From: Gammaproteobacteria bacterium
GTDB taxonomy: Bacteria > Pseudomonadota > Gammaproteobacteria > SZUA-229
DNA length: 64,000 bases
Direction: 5' to 3'
Assembly: GCA_024636785.1 (NCBI GenBank)
Contig: JAGXGK010000003.1
Coordinates: 1-64,000, forward strand
Shown: in pieces, positions 10,844-20,176 of the stretch
Layout of the letters: every line of letters starts with the position of its first letter
Numbering within the stretch: position 1 is the stretch's first letter
Notes under the pieces: model-generated
Told to the model about the DNA's origin: nothing
Database searches by the model: none
What the model saw: only the letters and a program-made list of their open reading frames with translations
Position numbers and translations under genes: made by a program

Positions 10844-11698
10844 ATGCAAACGCTTTTTCTACAAGGACCATCAGTCACCTTACGGGCGCTCATTCTGGTG
10901 ATCGCCAGCATTGCGCTAATGACGGTTGATCACCGCTGGAGCCAGATGGAGATTGTGCGCAACACCCTGTCGCACCTGCTCTACCCCTTGCAGTACACCA
11001 TTGATCTGCCCATTCGTCTATATTACTGGGCCGATATCACCCTGAGCACGCATCAGGCACTGCTGGATGAAAATCGCCGGCTCGAAGAGCTCTACCTGCA
11101 AAACCGGATTCGTCTGCAAAAAATGGACATTCTGGAAAGAGAAAACCTGCGTCTTCGAGAACTGCTCAGCGCCACTCCCAAATCCGGTGAGAAAGTACTC
11201 ATTGCCGAAATCATCAATGTTGATATCGACCCCTACCGCCAGCTCGTCATTATCAACAAGGGCAGCAATGATGATGTCTATATCTCCCAGCCGGTGATCG
11301 ATGCCAGCGGGATCATGGGGCAGACCGTCCACGTCAACGCAAACTCATCCACAGTCATGCTTATCACCGATGCCAGCCATGCGCTGCCGGTACAGATCGA
11401 CCGCAACGGCCTGCGCGCCAATGCCTTCGGTACCGGCAAGATCAATTATCTTGATATCCCCTACATTGCACAAAATGCGGATATCCGCGTCGGTGATACC
11501 TTGATCACCTCCGGACTGGGCGGGCATTTTCCCGCCAACTATCCGGTGGCCGTGGTAAGCCACATCGAACGCTCCCCTGATGAAGCCTTCGCCAGAATAA
11601 AAGCCGAACCCCTTGCCCAGCTGGATCGAAGCCGTGAAGTGGTTCTGGTCTGGCATAACCCACCGCAACCCCCGCCGAGCGAAGATGATCAACCCTAA
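10844..11698 (+). CDS. mreC: rod-shape-determining protein MreC
   Basis: This 284-residue protein has one N-terminal membrane segment (about residues 12-28), a coiled coil with LDENRRLEELYLQNR and LERENLRLRELL, and the periplasmic beta-domain with NKGSNDDVY, GIMGQTVHV, and TSGLGGHFP. MreC links MreB to PBP2 in the elongasome. I chose the ATG at 10844 (MQTLFLQGPSVTLR) because MreC proteins usually begin with a similar FxxGPS sequence. A TTG at 10811 would add 11 residues. The 3' end overlaps mreD by 14 bases. Confidence 0.95.
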   Translation: MQTLFLQGPSVTLRALILVIASIALMTVDHRWSQMEIVRNTLSHLLYPLQYTIDLPIRLYYWADITLSTHQALLDENRRLEELYLQNRIRLQKMDILERENLRLRELLSATPKSGEKVLIAEIINVDIDPYRQLVIINKGSNDDVYISQPVIDASGIMGQTVHVNANSSTVMLITDASHALPVQIDRNGLRANAFGTGKINYLDIPYIAQNADIRVGDTLITSGLGGHFPANYPVAVVSHIERSPDEAFARIKAEPLAQLDRSREVVLVWHNPPQPPPSEDDQP

Positions 11699-12173
11699 CA
11701 CCCGCATCGGCGTACTCACCCTTATCGCTGCATTCATGCTCGCCATGATGCCCCTGCCTGACTGGGCACAGGCTTTTCGCCCCGACTGGGTGACGCTGGT
11801 ATTAATCTACTGGACCATGGCCTTACCCGCCAGCATCGGCGTCACCATCGCCTGGTTTGCCGGCTTGATGCTGGATGTCTCGCACGGCGCCCTGCTGGGA
11901 CAACATGCCCTCGGGCTGGTGCTGGTCATCTATATCATCCACGCCCAGCACCAGCGCTTGCGCGTAGCCTCCATGCTGCAACAGTCCATCGTTATTTTCT
12001 TTTTGCTGTTGATGAAACAGGCACTGGTGTTATGGGTGAACGGCATCATGGGTCACGCGCCTGATACCTGGCTTTACTTTATGCCCTCATTAACCAGCGC
12101 ACTGATCTGGCCCTGGGTGCATATTATTCTGCGCGACCTGAGAAGAAAGTTTGCCTATAAGACGCATTATTAG
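11685..12173 (+). CDS. mreD: rod-shape-determining protein MreD
   Basis: This 162-residue hydrophobic protein has five or six membrane segments and the MreD signature FRPDWVTLVLIYW followed by GLMLDVSHGALLGQHAL. It is an inner-membrane elongasome component. The start ATG at 11685 lies within the end of mreC (MINPNTRIGV), the normal coupled arrangement. The usual downstream partners mrdA (PBP2) and rodA are not adjacent here; a degenerate stretch and a minus-strand porin gene follow instead. Confidence 0.94.
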   Translation: MINPNTRIGVLTLIAAFMLAMMPLPDWAQAFRPDWVTLVLIYWTMALPASIGVTIAWFAGLMLDVSHGALLGQHALGLVLVIYIIHAQHQRLRVASMLQQSIVIFFLLLMKQALVLWVNGIMGHAPDTWLYFMPSLTSALIWPWVHIILRDLRRKFAYKTHY

Positions 12174-12179
12174 TTTTTT

Positions 12180-12333
12180 TTGTACGATCAGATTTTTATC
12201 CAAAAAAAGGTTTATCACACTGGTGCAGGCTGGGATACAGCTTTTGGCGAGCGTGTATTATTTTATTTCTAAAGGGCTGAGTGACGGCAGCCCTGACTAT
12301 GCACTCGGCGGCAATATTCAGTTTTATTATTAA
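12180..12333 (+). pseudogene. possible remnant of a TorF/Gcw_chp-type outer-membrane protein gene
   Basis: Just after mreD a short open stretch reads LLASVYYFISKGLSDGSPDY then ALGGNIQFYY and stops at 12333. The spacing of aromatic residues around S(K/R)G(L/I)S followed by DPA-like and GG motifs resembles the start of the Gcw_chp/TorF family. Most of the gene would be missing. The resemblance is weak and based on about 30 residues. Confidence 0.25.
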
Positions 12334-12416
12334 CGGCAGAATAACTTTATTTCCAGCCCTTGATGATACAGTTGCAGGCAGCTTTTATAGCGATGAAAAA
12401 TCTACTCCCGAACTGC

Positions 12417-13482
12417 TCAGAATTTTACCGCTAGTTGGGCAGTGAGAATCTTATTGAGAGCATTGCTACCGCCAACGACGCTGCTGTAATCCCGGTCTTG
12501 CGCCCACTCAATGCCCAGACCAACCTGCTCCATCAGCGCCATCGAAAAACCCACCGCCCAGCGTGATTCAGGTAGCCCCAAAGCAAATGCTTCACGCGTC
12601 TGCTGATAACTGACTGCGCTGGTAGAATGGTGACCGCCGAGATCGAAGTGGTAGCTCAGCTCCAGATTCCATGCGGAAGGTTCTGCACCGTGCCCGTTGT
12701 GAGCCAGATCAGCGGGGGCGAATCGATCCAGCGCAGCAACGTATTCACCGGTCAGACTGAAAAAATGGTTATGAAACCCCGCATTGAGATCAAGTCCGGC
12801 GACTTCATCGCGCAGGCGCACGATATCGGCTTCCGCCAATGCAGCGGTAATGCCATCACTGTCCGCGAGATCACTGGTGACACTCAGAGCAGCTGACCAG
12901 ACCTGCTCGGCATCTCTGTGAACATAGCCCAGCCATGCGCCACCTTTAGTGGTGTTTTTCCCGCCGGCGTCATCCAGGTCGCCAATAAATAACCAGACTG
13001 CCACCTGGAGCTCTTTGTTTTCGAATCCCACCAGCAACGCGGTCTCACGTGTCTCGCCCAGCTCCAGGGTGAAGGGGTCGGAAATCAAATGGGTGTGGAA
13101 GCTACCGAAAGGTACATACATCTGACCCAGAGTGAGAGTGATAGAGGAAGAAAAACTCGACGAATGTGCGATGGTGAACGTGGCCTCATCAATCTCCAGC
13201 GGAGTTTCATTCTGCTCGTAGAGACCGAGCACGTTGACGCTAAACCAGTCGCTAAGTGGTGCCTCAAGAGCGAGCTCCACCGTCGCCAGCGTGAGATCAA
13301 AGACCTCGTTGTCACTGAAGCCATCATTGGAGGCATGAAACGCCTCCACTTCCGCCAGCGCACCGAAACTCCAGCCCTCTGGTAGCAGATTGTCGGTACT
13401 CGCTGTTTTGTGCATGCAGCACAGCAGGAGCCAGTGTGGCGGCCAGTAAAATCAGGCAGCGGGAAACAAAGTTAAATTGCAT
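12417..13482 (-). CDS. LbtU-type siderophore porin, reading frame broken after the signal peptide
   Basis: The main frame (12417-13415) encodes 332 residues of an outer-membrane beta-barrel: alternating hydrophobic strands, a TLGQMYVPFGSFHTHLISDP segment, ELGETRETALLVGFE, and a C-terminal ILTAQLAVKF with terminal Phe. This resembles LbtU-family siderophore porins. The frame lacks a signal peptide, but one is encoded just upstream in another frame from an ATG at 13482 (MQFNFVSRCLILLAATLAPA, then VLHA). Removing one base from the AAAA run at 13406-13409 joins the two as VLHA-QTASTDNLLPEG. So either the gene carries a one-base insertion or the assembly has a homopolymer error. In vivo the longer product would need the correction. 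Confidence 0.72.
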
Positions 13483-13626
13483 ACGTATTCCTGTTTCGAA
13501 CGGTCAACCGGGGTTTTGTCTATAGCATTTAAAAACAACCGCACGAATACTATGAAATTAATTTGTTGAATTCAATAATGCAGAAAGGGTTCTTCTTTTA
13601 TTTTTCAGCAGGGGAAAGCATTAACT

Positions 13627-15099
13627 TTAGTCCACCGGTACGGTTCGATGCGCCGCCCATTGCCGCAGCTGAGTAATTTTTTCGTCCATGACCACTGACA
13701 GCGGGCGCGTGGCCGCGATTTCATCGAGCAGATACCGGGTGTTCATTTCAGCATCTCCGGCGCGTACGGCATACAGCGCGCTGACGATGACCTGCTCGAT
13801 TTCAGCCCCGGAGAAACCGTCACAGGCACGGGCGACTTCATCCATATTGATATCATCGATTGCAACCTTGCGCTTTTCCAGATGAATGTGAAAAATCTGT
13901 TTACGCACGTCCTCCCTGGGTAGATCCACGAAAAAAATTTCATCCAGTCGGCCCTTGCGAATCAGCTCGGGTGGCAGAGCATCAATGTTATTGGCGGTGG
14001 CGACGACGAATACACGCGCCCTGTTTTCCGCCAGCCAGGTCAGCAGGGCGCCCAGTATACGCCGGGAGGTGCCTTCATCATTGCCCCCTGAAATGCCTTT
14101 TTCAATTTCATCGATCCACAGTACGCACGGCGCCATCAACTCGGCGGTTTTTAATGTCGCCCGTAGATTCTTTTCTGACTCGCCAATATATTTATCGTAG
14201 AGGGCGGCGAAGTCGAAACGCAACAAGGGTACCTTCCAGATACCCGCAACCGCTTTCGCGGCCAGACTTTTTCCGCAGCCCTGCACCCCCAGCAACAACA
14301 GGCCTTTGGGGCTATCGACCTCATGCTGACGACCCTGTCCGTGAAAAACTTTTTCGCGCTGATGCAGCCATTGCTTTAACCGGCTCATGCCACCGACATC
14401 GCCAAAACGCGCGGTGTCGTACTCAAAGGAGATGACATCATCACGATTCAGCAGGCGATACTTGGCCTGCATTATTTCATCAACATCGCTGTCGGTGATG
14501 GCGTCATCATTGACTATGGCGTTCCTGATTAAACGTCTCGCATCTTTGAAGGTCAGGCCTTTGAGGTTGCTGACGATTCGCAACACCGATTTCTTATCGA
14601 GCGAGACTTTCTGCCCCGATTCGTGCTGCCACTTCCGCGCCTCTTCCTGAATAATTTTAATCAGCGCTTCTTCATTGGGCAGGCTCAGATCAAAACGCAC
14701 GACGCTGTGATTGAGGCTCATCGGCATCTCAATTTTGTGGCTGATGAACACCAGTTTGTTGCGACTGCCATCAAACTTCATGGCAATCTCCTTGATGAAA
14801 CGGGTGTTGGTCGGATCGCTGAGATAGGGATCAAAATCAAGCAGCACAAAAATCCCTTCCACACTGGATGACTTGATATGACCCAGCACATCGGCAGGAT
14901 CGGCGTTATGGCGCTGCGTGCCCAGGTCGATATCCAGACGCTTCAGGCCTTCCGTCACCGACCACTGATAGACAGGCAGTCGATTGGCCACGGCAATGTG
15001 CACCAGCATATCGAGCGCGCGTTTTTCTTCGTGCGACTCTATTTGCAGGATAGGGGTGTGCCCCATAATCAACAGTTCCAGATCTTTTTTATCGGGCAT
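13627..15099 (-). CDS. Ycf46-like AAA+ ATPase
   Basis: This 490-residue protein has a non-enzymatic N-terminal half (residues 1-230) and a C-terminal AAA+ module. Walker A is [12 protein letters not shown] (271-282), Walker B is VLWIDEIEK (326-334), and sensor 1 is FVVATANN; an arginine-rich [17 protein letters not shown] segment follows. The lid includes [16 protein letters not shown]. This layout matches Ycf46-type ATPases, known from cyanobacteria and plastids and linked in cyanobacteria to low-CO2 responses. A role in inorganic carbon physiology fits this autotroph, but that is inference. It is monocistronic, with converging or distant neighbours. Confidence 0.85.
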   Translation of the reverse strand: MPDKKDLELLIMGHTPILQIESHEEKRALDMLVHIAVANRLPVYQWSVTEGLKRLDIDLGTQRHNADPADVLGHIKSSSVEGIFVLLDFDPYLSDPTNTRFIKEIAMKFDGSRNKLVFISHKIEMPMSLNHSVVRFDLSLPNEEALIKIIQEEARKWQHESGQKVSLDKKSVLRIVSNLKGLTFKDARRLIRNAIVNDDAITDSDVDEIMQAKYRLLNRDDVISFEYDTARFGDVGGMSRLKQWLHQREKVFHGQGRQHEVDSPKGLLLLGVQGCGKSLAAKAVAGIWKVPLLRFDFAALYDKYIGESEKNLRATLKTAELMAPCVLWIDEIEKGISGGNDEGTSRRILGALLTWLAENRARVFVVATANNIDALPPELIRKGRLDEIFFVDLPREDVRKQIFHIHLEKRKVAIDDINMDEVARACDGFSGAEIEQVIVSALYAVRAGDAEMNTRYLLDEIAATRPLSVVMDEKITQLRQWAAHRTVPVD

Positions 15100-15173
15100 G
15101 GCGTATCTCTAATTAATTGGGAACTGATCGAGAATAATACCCTAGCACAAATCAGGCATTACCCATAAATCGC

Positions 15174-15400
15174 GCCATCGAGCAGGAGACGGGATTGCTC
15201 CCACCGTCCTCTCACACCACCGGGCATACGGTTACATACCACGACGGCTCATGCAATATCTTTGAGCCGATGGTATTGATCCATCAGCGATACCAGTCCA
15301 GGGCGATCAAAGAACTTCTTCGGCAGAACTTGATTCAGGTGCGAAGCACTCGAGTTCCAACCTGGGGATTTTTTCTGGAACACTTCCAATCGATGAACCC
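15174..15400 (-). mobile_element. relic of a group II intron 3' end (domains V-VI)
   Basis: Read on the minus strand, a peptide tail ending FFDRPGLVSLMDQYHRLKDI stops with a TGA at 15249-15251. It overlaps a domain V-like hairpin: GAGCCGTCGTGG, a short loop, then CCGTATGCCCGGTGGTGTGAG. The AGC catalytic-triad position and the closing GGTG strand are present. It is followed by a GGACGGTGGGAGCAATCCCG hairpin and CTGCTCGAT, similar to the 3' ends of bacterial group II introns. The reverse transcriptase body and 5' end are absent. The assignment rests on the domain V shape and the tail. Confidence 0.45.
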
Positions 15401-15537
15401 AGCCATGTGGATAGATGCAGTGGGCGTGAAGGTGTACAATAATCCGTTCAGGGAATCTTGCGTAAAAGCTAAACCACCACGCCCCGAATCCCGTTTTCCC
15501 TGATTACATGGGCGCCGGGCGTGCCAAAGGCGAATCT
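15401..15537. other. stretch between the intron relic and the DUF748 gene
   Basis: No gene is recognised. An open frame on the plus strand from 15195 to 15503 has no family features and crosses the intron-like element, so it is not called. The promoter of the DUF748 gene is presumably here but no clear -35/-10 pair was found. Confidence 0.4.
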
Positions 15538-17787
15538 ATGAAGACAATTACCGCCTGCTCAGTGTGGTTCTGGTTGCGCGAGTACTGGCTCAACCTGCGC
15601 CGAATTCGTTTCTGGTTTGCCGCCGTAGCCATTCTGTACACGATTATTGGCTTCCTCGTTCTACCCTGGGTAGCAACCGGCTTTGCCATCAATATGGTAG
15701 CGGACGATCTCGGCCGCGATCTGCGCATCGAGACCGTCCGCACCAATCCGTTCACGCTCACCCTCGAGGTCGAGGATCTCGCTCTGGACGATATCGATGG
15801 TCAGGAACTCATTAGCTTCGAGCGCCTGTTCATCGACGCGGCCTGGTCCAGCCTGTTCGAGTGGACTGCCGTCATACCCACGGCGCGCCTGGAAGGTGCC
15901 CACGTGCACGAGGAATTGTTTGACTCGGGTGAGACGCGTGTCACCCATCTGCTGGCCGATTTCATACGCCGACCGCTGCCGCGCGATGAAGAGGGGGTGA
16001 TCATCCGGCCCGTCCAGACCGGCCCAACGGTGCCGATCGCGCTCGACGATATCGATTTCTCGCTTGACGATTTCATTCTCGCCGACGACGCCGTCTCGCC
16101 GTTTCAGGTCAGCGGTCGATTCCAGCTGGGCGGGGAATTCGCCTTCGACGGTGAAGTCCAGCTACTGCCCGGGTTTGATCTGGCCGGCACGCTCGAGGTC
16201 GAGGGTCTGGCGCTCGTGCTGGCGGAACCGTTTGTCCAGCGCTTCGCGCACGTTCGTGTCGACAGCGGCAACCTGAGCGCCGAAGGCGAGCTGCGCAGCG
16301 GCCCCGGCGACCCGCTGACCTACGCCGGCAGCGCCCGGATCGATGCACTGGACATTGGTGAACGCAACGATAACGAGGATGTCGTGAGCTGGCAGGCGCT
16401 GGTCATCGATGAGATCGATTTCCGCCTCGGAGAGCGTTTGCTCGAGCTGTCGGTCATCCGGCTCGATCAGCCCGTCGCCCGGGTGTTCATTGCCGAGGAC
16501 CACAGCACGAATCTAGGTGATTTACTGGTCGAGCAGCCCGCCGTGCCGGCAGATGCGAGCGAACCGTTCGATATCGTGATCGGCGGCATCCGCCTCGACG
16601 GTGGGGTATTGGCCTTTTCGGACCGTTCTCTGCCACTGCCGTTCGCCACCCGCGTGCAGCAGCTCAAGGGGGGCATCTCGCAGCTTTCGCCCGCACAGGA
16701 GGAGCCGGCGCGAGTTGATCTGGAAGGAAAGATCGCGGATTACGGTCAGGCCCAAATCAACGGGGAACTGAATCCGTGGAACCCGCTCAACCGCGCGCAG
16801 ATCGATCTCATCTTCGAGAATCTGACTATCCCTACGTTTACACCTTATGCGATCCAGTTCACCGGCCGCCGGATCGCTGCGGGCCGTGCGAACCTCGATC
16901 TCACCTACGTGCTGGTCGACGGCCGTCTCGACGCCAGCAACCACATCGTCCTGCGCGACCTGAAGCTGGGTGAACGCTTCGAACACCCGGATGCCACAAA
17001 CCTGCCGCTGGCTCTGGCCATCTCACTGCTCAAGGATAGCGACGGTGTGATTAAGGTCGATATACCGCTCCAGGGTAACGTCAAGGATCCCGAGTTCTCC
17101 TTCGGTCCAGCGATTCGACAGGCGCTCACGGATATACTACAAGGCATTATCACTTCGCCGTTCAATCTGTTGGCCAGCCTCGTCGACGGCGACCCTGACC
17201 CCGACGAACTCGCGAAGGTGGCCTTTGCCCCGGGTTCCAGCGAGGTCGCACCACCGGAACAGGAAGACCTTATCCAACTACGCACCGCTCTCAACAAACG
17301 GCCCGAACTCATGCTCAAACTCCCTGGACCGTATGCACCGGACGCCGACCGTCCGGCGCTCCAGCGGCAATGGGCCCGGGCCGCCATGGTCGAGCGGCTG
17401 GACCAGGCGGGCATCGACGTTGCCAACCCGAACCTGAAGGCCGCCGAAACCAGCGAGACGCTGGAGGCGATGTTTGCCGATCGGTATCCACAGCGGGCGC
17501 TCGCCGATATCCGTGAGCACTTCACCACGGCAGCAGAAGATGAGGCGCCGAAATTCGACGCCGCCGCGTACCGCGAACACCTGGCCACTGGAGTGACTGC
17601 CGCCCAGACCGTCACCGAAGAGGACCTCAAAGCGCTGGCGCAGGCTCGCGCCGATGCCGTCCGCAATTTCATCCTGGGCGCGAGCGACGCCCCGGCGATC
17701 GAGCCCGATCGCGTACGCTGGGTGACACCCATTAAAGTCGATGCCAATGGCGCGGTCGTGCTGGAAATCGGTCTCGACGCCGACTAA
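15538..17787 (+). CDS. DUF748/AsmA-like membrane-anchored periplasmic protein
   Basis: This 749-residue protein has an N-terminal transmembrane segment (about residues 25-50, FWFAAVAILYTIIGFLVLPW). It then has a long repetitive beta-rich periplasmic part with many acidic VEDLALDD- and RIDALDIG-type strands, as in DUF748/AsmA-like proteins of envelope lipid biology. The segment NIVLRDLKLGERF...SLLKDSDGVIKVDIPLQGN is a DUF748 hallmark. Many family members are longer. I use ATG 15538 (MKTITACSVW); the frame also opens ten codons earlier. Base composition is GC-richer, and codon choice more biased to GC-ending codons, than in neighbouring genes. With the intron relic next to it, this suggests transfer. 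Confidence 0.8.
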   Translation: MKTITACSVWFWLREYWLNLRRIRFWFAAVAILYTIIGFLVLPWVATGFAINMVADDLGRDLRIETVRTNPFTLTLEVEDLALDDIDGQELISFERLFIDAAWSSLFEWTAVIPTARLEGAHVHEELFDSGETRVTHLLADFIRRPLPRDEEGVIIRPVQTGPTVPIALDDIDFSLDDFILADDAVSPFQVSGRFQLGGEFAFDGEVQLLPGFDLAGTLEVEGLALVLAEPFVQRFAHVRVDSGNLSAEGELRSGPGDPLTYAGSARIDALDIGERNDNEDVVSWQALVIDEIDFRLGERLLELSVIRLDQPVARVFIAEDHSTNLGDLLVEQPAVPADASEPFDIVIGGIRLDGGVLAFSDRSLPLPFATRVQQLKGGISQLSPAQEEPARVDLEGKIADYGQAQINGELNPWNPLNRAQIDLIFENLTIPTFTPYAIQFTGRRIAAGRANLDLTYVLVDGRLDASNHIVLRDLKLGERFEHPDATNLPLALAISLLKDSDGVIKVDIPLQGNVKDPEFSFGPAIRQALTDILQGIITSPFNLLASLVDGDPDPDELAKVAFAPGSSEVAPPEQEDLIQLRTALNKRPELMLKLPGPYAPDADRPALQRQWARAAMVERLDQAGIDVANPNLKAAETSETLEAMFADRYPQRALADIREHFTTAAEDEAPKFDAAAYREHLATGVTAAQTVTEEDLKALAQARADAVRNFILGASDAPAIEPDRVRWVTPIKVDANGAVVLEIGLDAD

Positions 17788-17882
17788 GAAGCGGTTGCTC
17801 CCTGATCTCGAGCCAGTGGGCTTTCATCCTGTCAACCGGAATAGCGCGTCAGTCAGGGCGCACAGTGCCTTAACTGACGCAC

Positions 17883-17908
17883 AAAAAAAGGCGGGTATAA
17901 AACCCGCC
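17883..17908 (-). terminator. intrinsic terminator of the cytochrome c/FTR1 gene
   Basis: On the minus strand a 7-bp stem (GGCGGGT/ACCCGCC) with a five-base loop is followed by seven T. It lies about 40 bases beyond the stop of the iron permease gene and between two converging genes. Confidence 0.85.
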
Positions 17909-17948
17909 CGGCTCAGACTCCTGCCTGATCACCAATCATCTTTTAAAA

Positions 17949-19868
17949 CTAACTATTTTTGCGCTGATAGAACAACAGACCGGCACCCATCAATAGCACG
18001 AAAAGTTGTAACCCTAGACCCTGAACGGTGGGGTAAATACCCAGCAATTCAATGCGGGGGAATTGCACCATGCTGGTGGCAATGATGCCCGCTTCCTGAA
18101 AAGCGGCGATACCCTGTCCGGCAAACACCACCGCCAGCATGAACAGCAGCACCGCATTGATCTGAAAGAATTTCTTGATGGGCAGGCGTGTGCCCAGGCG
18201 TAGAATCATGAAGGCTACCGCGACCAATAAAACCAGGGCCGCCAGCACCCCCAGCAGAAAGCCCTGCTGGGAATCGGCGGTGTCGATCTGCACCCACATG
18301 GCCTGATAGAACAGCACGGTTTCAAACATCTCGCGGTAGACCGCGATAAAAGAGACGGTGGCCAGCACCCACAGCGTTTTGTTCTCCATGGCATTATTAA
18401 TTTTATGGTCGATGAACAGCTTCCAGCGTTTGCTGCTGCTGGCATTGTGCAGCCAGAAACCCACATACACCAGTATCGCTGCGGCAAACAACGCCGCGGC
18501 CCCTTCGGTCACCTCACGACTGGCGCCGCTGATCGTAATCAGGTTCTCTGCCATCCACCAGGTTGCCACACCCAGCACCACCGCACCGATCCAGCCGGCA
18601 TGAATGTATTTCACGGCTTCGCGTCGACCGGTTTTGACCAACGCAGCCATGAGGGCGGCCAGCACCAGAATAGCTTCCACACCTTCGCGCAGCAGAATAA
18701 TAAAGGAGCCGAAGAAAGCCGCCTCCACTGACATCTGGTTCGAGCCGATGGCGTTTTTCGCCTCATTGATTAAGTCGACCAGTTCTGACTGTAGACGCTG
18801 CATCTGTTCAACATCGCCCTTTTTGGATGCCTCACGAAAATCGATCATCTTTTTCTCAATCTCCAGCTTGAGGTTTTTATCGATAATAACCAGAGTCGGT
18901 TCTGCCAGTTCAAAGCCATCGAGGTAGGCCGACAGGGCGGCCTTATAGGCAGCTTCGTTATTACCGGCTCTGGCGTGTTCGAGACTGACGGCCAGCATGG
19001 CGATACTGGTGTCGAGAGCGGCATGGTCCGAGACATCCAGAATGGACGGGTTGCTGCGCAGATAGGCGAGCATGGCTCTGCCATCGATATTGATGTCATC
19101 GCCCAGCTCTTCGGCCTTGGCGTAAGACATGCCTGTTAAGTTGGGCAGGGTCTTGAAGTAATCGCGCAGGTAGCCCTGCTGCCAGAGCGACTTGCCGAGC
19201 TCACGTTGCGCCCGCGTAGTTGCAAGCCGGCTCACGTAGATAGCCAAAGCCCAGCGCTGCTCTTCATTGAGCTGCTCAAAAGCCTGCATAGGCGTACCGT
19301 CGACGCCCAGCGAAATGGTATTGTAGAGATCAAACACACTGCGGCTGTACTGACGCTTCATGTCGTGAAAATCACTGGGGGGAATTGACTGCTCACTGGC
19401 CAGCGGGCCGTCACCGTAACCCAGTATGCCGTGGCAGGAGGAACATTCCGCTTCATACAAAGCCTGCACGCCGGCAAGCTCGGGCACTTTCATCGGCCCG
19501 ACTGAAATATCGTAAGCGGCAATTAAATCCGCCTTTAGCTGCTGGGTGAGCATGGCGATTTTGTCGCCTTTGATACGCTGGGCAATGCCCAGGCGTATCT
19601 GCTCCGCTTCCTGAACTAATTTGGCCTTTTCTTCATATTCCGGCATGCCCAGAATCAGGCTGCGCAGTTCGCCGGAAAACTCCTGCATTTCGGCGTATTC
19701 AACCGCATCGACTACTTTGCCGTTTTCAACCGTGGGCGGGTAGTCAACACCGATATAATCCAGCATTTGTACCAGACGCTGAGAGGGATCAGCCATGGAG
19801 ACGGCCGGATTCAGTGAAAACAGCAGAGCTGCCAGTAAAGCTAAAGGACGAATATGTGCTAGTAACAT
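17949..19868 (-). CDS. cytochrome c domain-FTR1 iron permease fusion
   Basis: This 639-residue protein has a signal peptide (1-25), a periplasmic heme-binding cytochrome c part with CSSCHG at residues 142-147, a helical linker, and a C-terminal FTR1 permease. The two FTR1 iron-binding motifs are REGVE (394-398) and REMFE (512-516), among about seven membrane helices. Such fusions couple oxidation of ferrous iron to uptake across the inner membrane, like EfeUOB or yeast Fet3-Ftr1. A well-matched Fur box at 19895-19913 lies just upstream, so repression under iron-replete conditions is likely. It ends at its own terminator and is monocistronic. Confidence 0.92.
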   Translation of the reverse strand: MLLAHIRPLALLAALLFSLNPAVSMADPSQRLVQMLDYIGVDYPPTVENGKVVDAVEYAEMQEFSGELRSLILGMPEYEEKAKLVQEAEQIRLGIAQRIKGDKIAMLTQQLKADLIAAYDISVGPMKVPELAGVQALYEAECSSCHGILGYGDGPLASEQSIPPSDFHDMKRQYSRSVFDLYNTISLGVDGTPMQAFEQLNEEQRWALAIYVSRLATTRAQRELGKSLWQQGYLRDYFKTLPNLTGMSYAKAEELGDDINIDGRAMLAYLRSNPSILDVSDHAALDTSIAMLAVSLEHARAGNNEAAYKAALSAYLDGFELAEPTLVIIDKNLKLEIEKKMIDFREASKKGDVEQMQRLQSELVDLINEAKNAIGSNQMSVEAAFFGSFIILLREGVEAILVLAALMAALVKTGRREAVKYIHAGWIGAVVLGVATWWMAENLITISGASREVTEGAAALFAAAILVYVGFWLHNASSSKRWKLFIDHKINNAMENKTLWVLATVSFIAVYREMFETVLFYQAMWVQIDTADSQQGFLLGVLAALVLLVAVAFMILRLGTRLPIKKFFQINAVLLFMLAVVFAGQGIAAFQEAGIIATSMVQFPRIELLGIYPTVQGLGLQLFVLLMGAGLLFYQRKNS

Positions 19869-19894
19869 AGTGAGTTAATTTTTTATTTGTAAAT

Positions 19895-19913
19895 GATAAT
19901 GATTCGCATTGTC
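19895..19913. promoter_or_regulatory. Fur box upstream of the FTR1 permease gene
   Basis: GATAATGATTCGCATTGTC matches the 19-base Fur consensus GATAATGATAATCATTATC at 15 of 19 positions by eye. It lies 27 bases before the permease start codon, a normal position for an iron-regulated promoter. Confidence 0.85.
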
Positions 19914-20016
19914 ATGTATTTATGCCATTCTGTCAAGCAAACGATTTCTATATAAAACCGAATTTTAAACCATAATTATTCTAAGCATTTGATTTTATAA
20001 TCACCGTCATTCGCCT

Positions 20017-20176
20017 GGAGGCTGTCGGGTTTAGAGGGCTGAAGCGAGGGAGTGGGAGAGTGAGCAAAAAAATTTCCCGATTTTGAGGCGCATAGTTATT
20101 CTACGCAACGAGAAATCGGGGAGATTTAGGCCGCTCTCCCGCTTCCGCAGCCGTCATCCTGAATCCGACAGCCTCC
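20017..20176. repeat. 160-bp imperfect palindrome abutting the rep stop codon
   Basis: Perfect 12-base ends GGAGGCTGTCGG and CCGACAGCCTCC bound a long imperfect inverted repeat. The arms continue through GGGCTGAAGCGAGGGAGTGG / CGCTTCCGCAGCC and TTTCCCGATTTT / AGAAATCGGGG. The centre is a smaller hairpin (GCGCATAG...CTACGC). The right end coincides with the first base of the rep TAG. The structure looks like a MITE or a folded RNA at the 3' end of rep. It does not have the simple stem and T-run of a terminator. Confidence 0.75.

Noticed and set aside
15195-15503. Plus-strand 102-codon open frame
   Set aside because: It crosses the intron domain V-like hairpin and has no family features.
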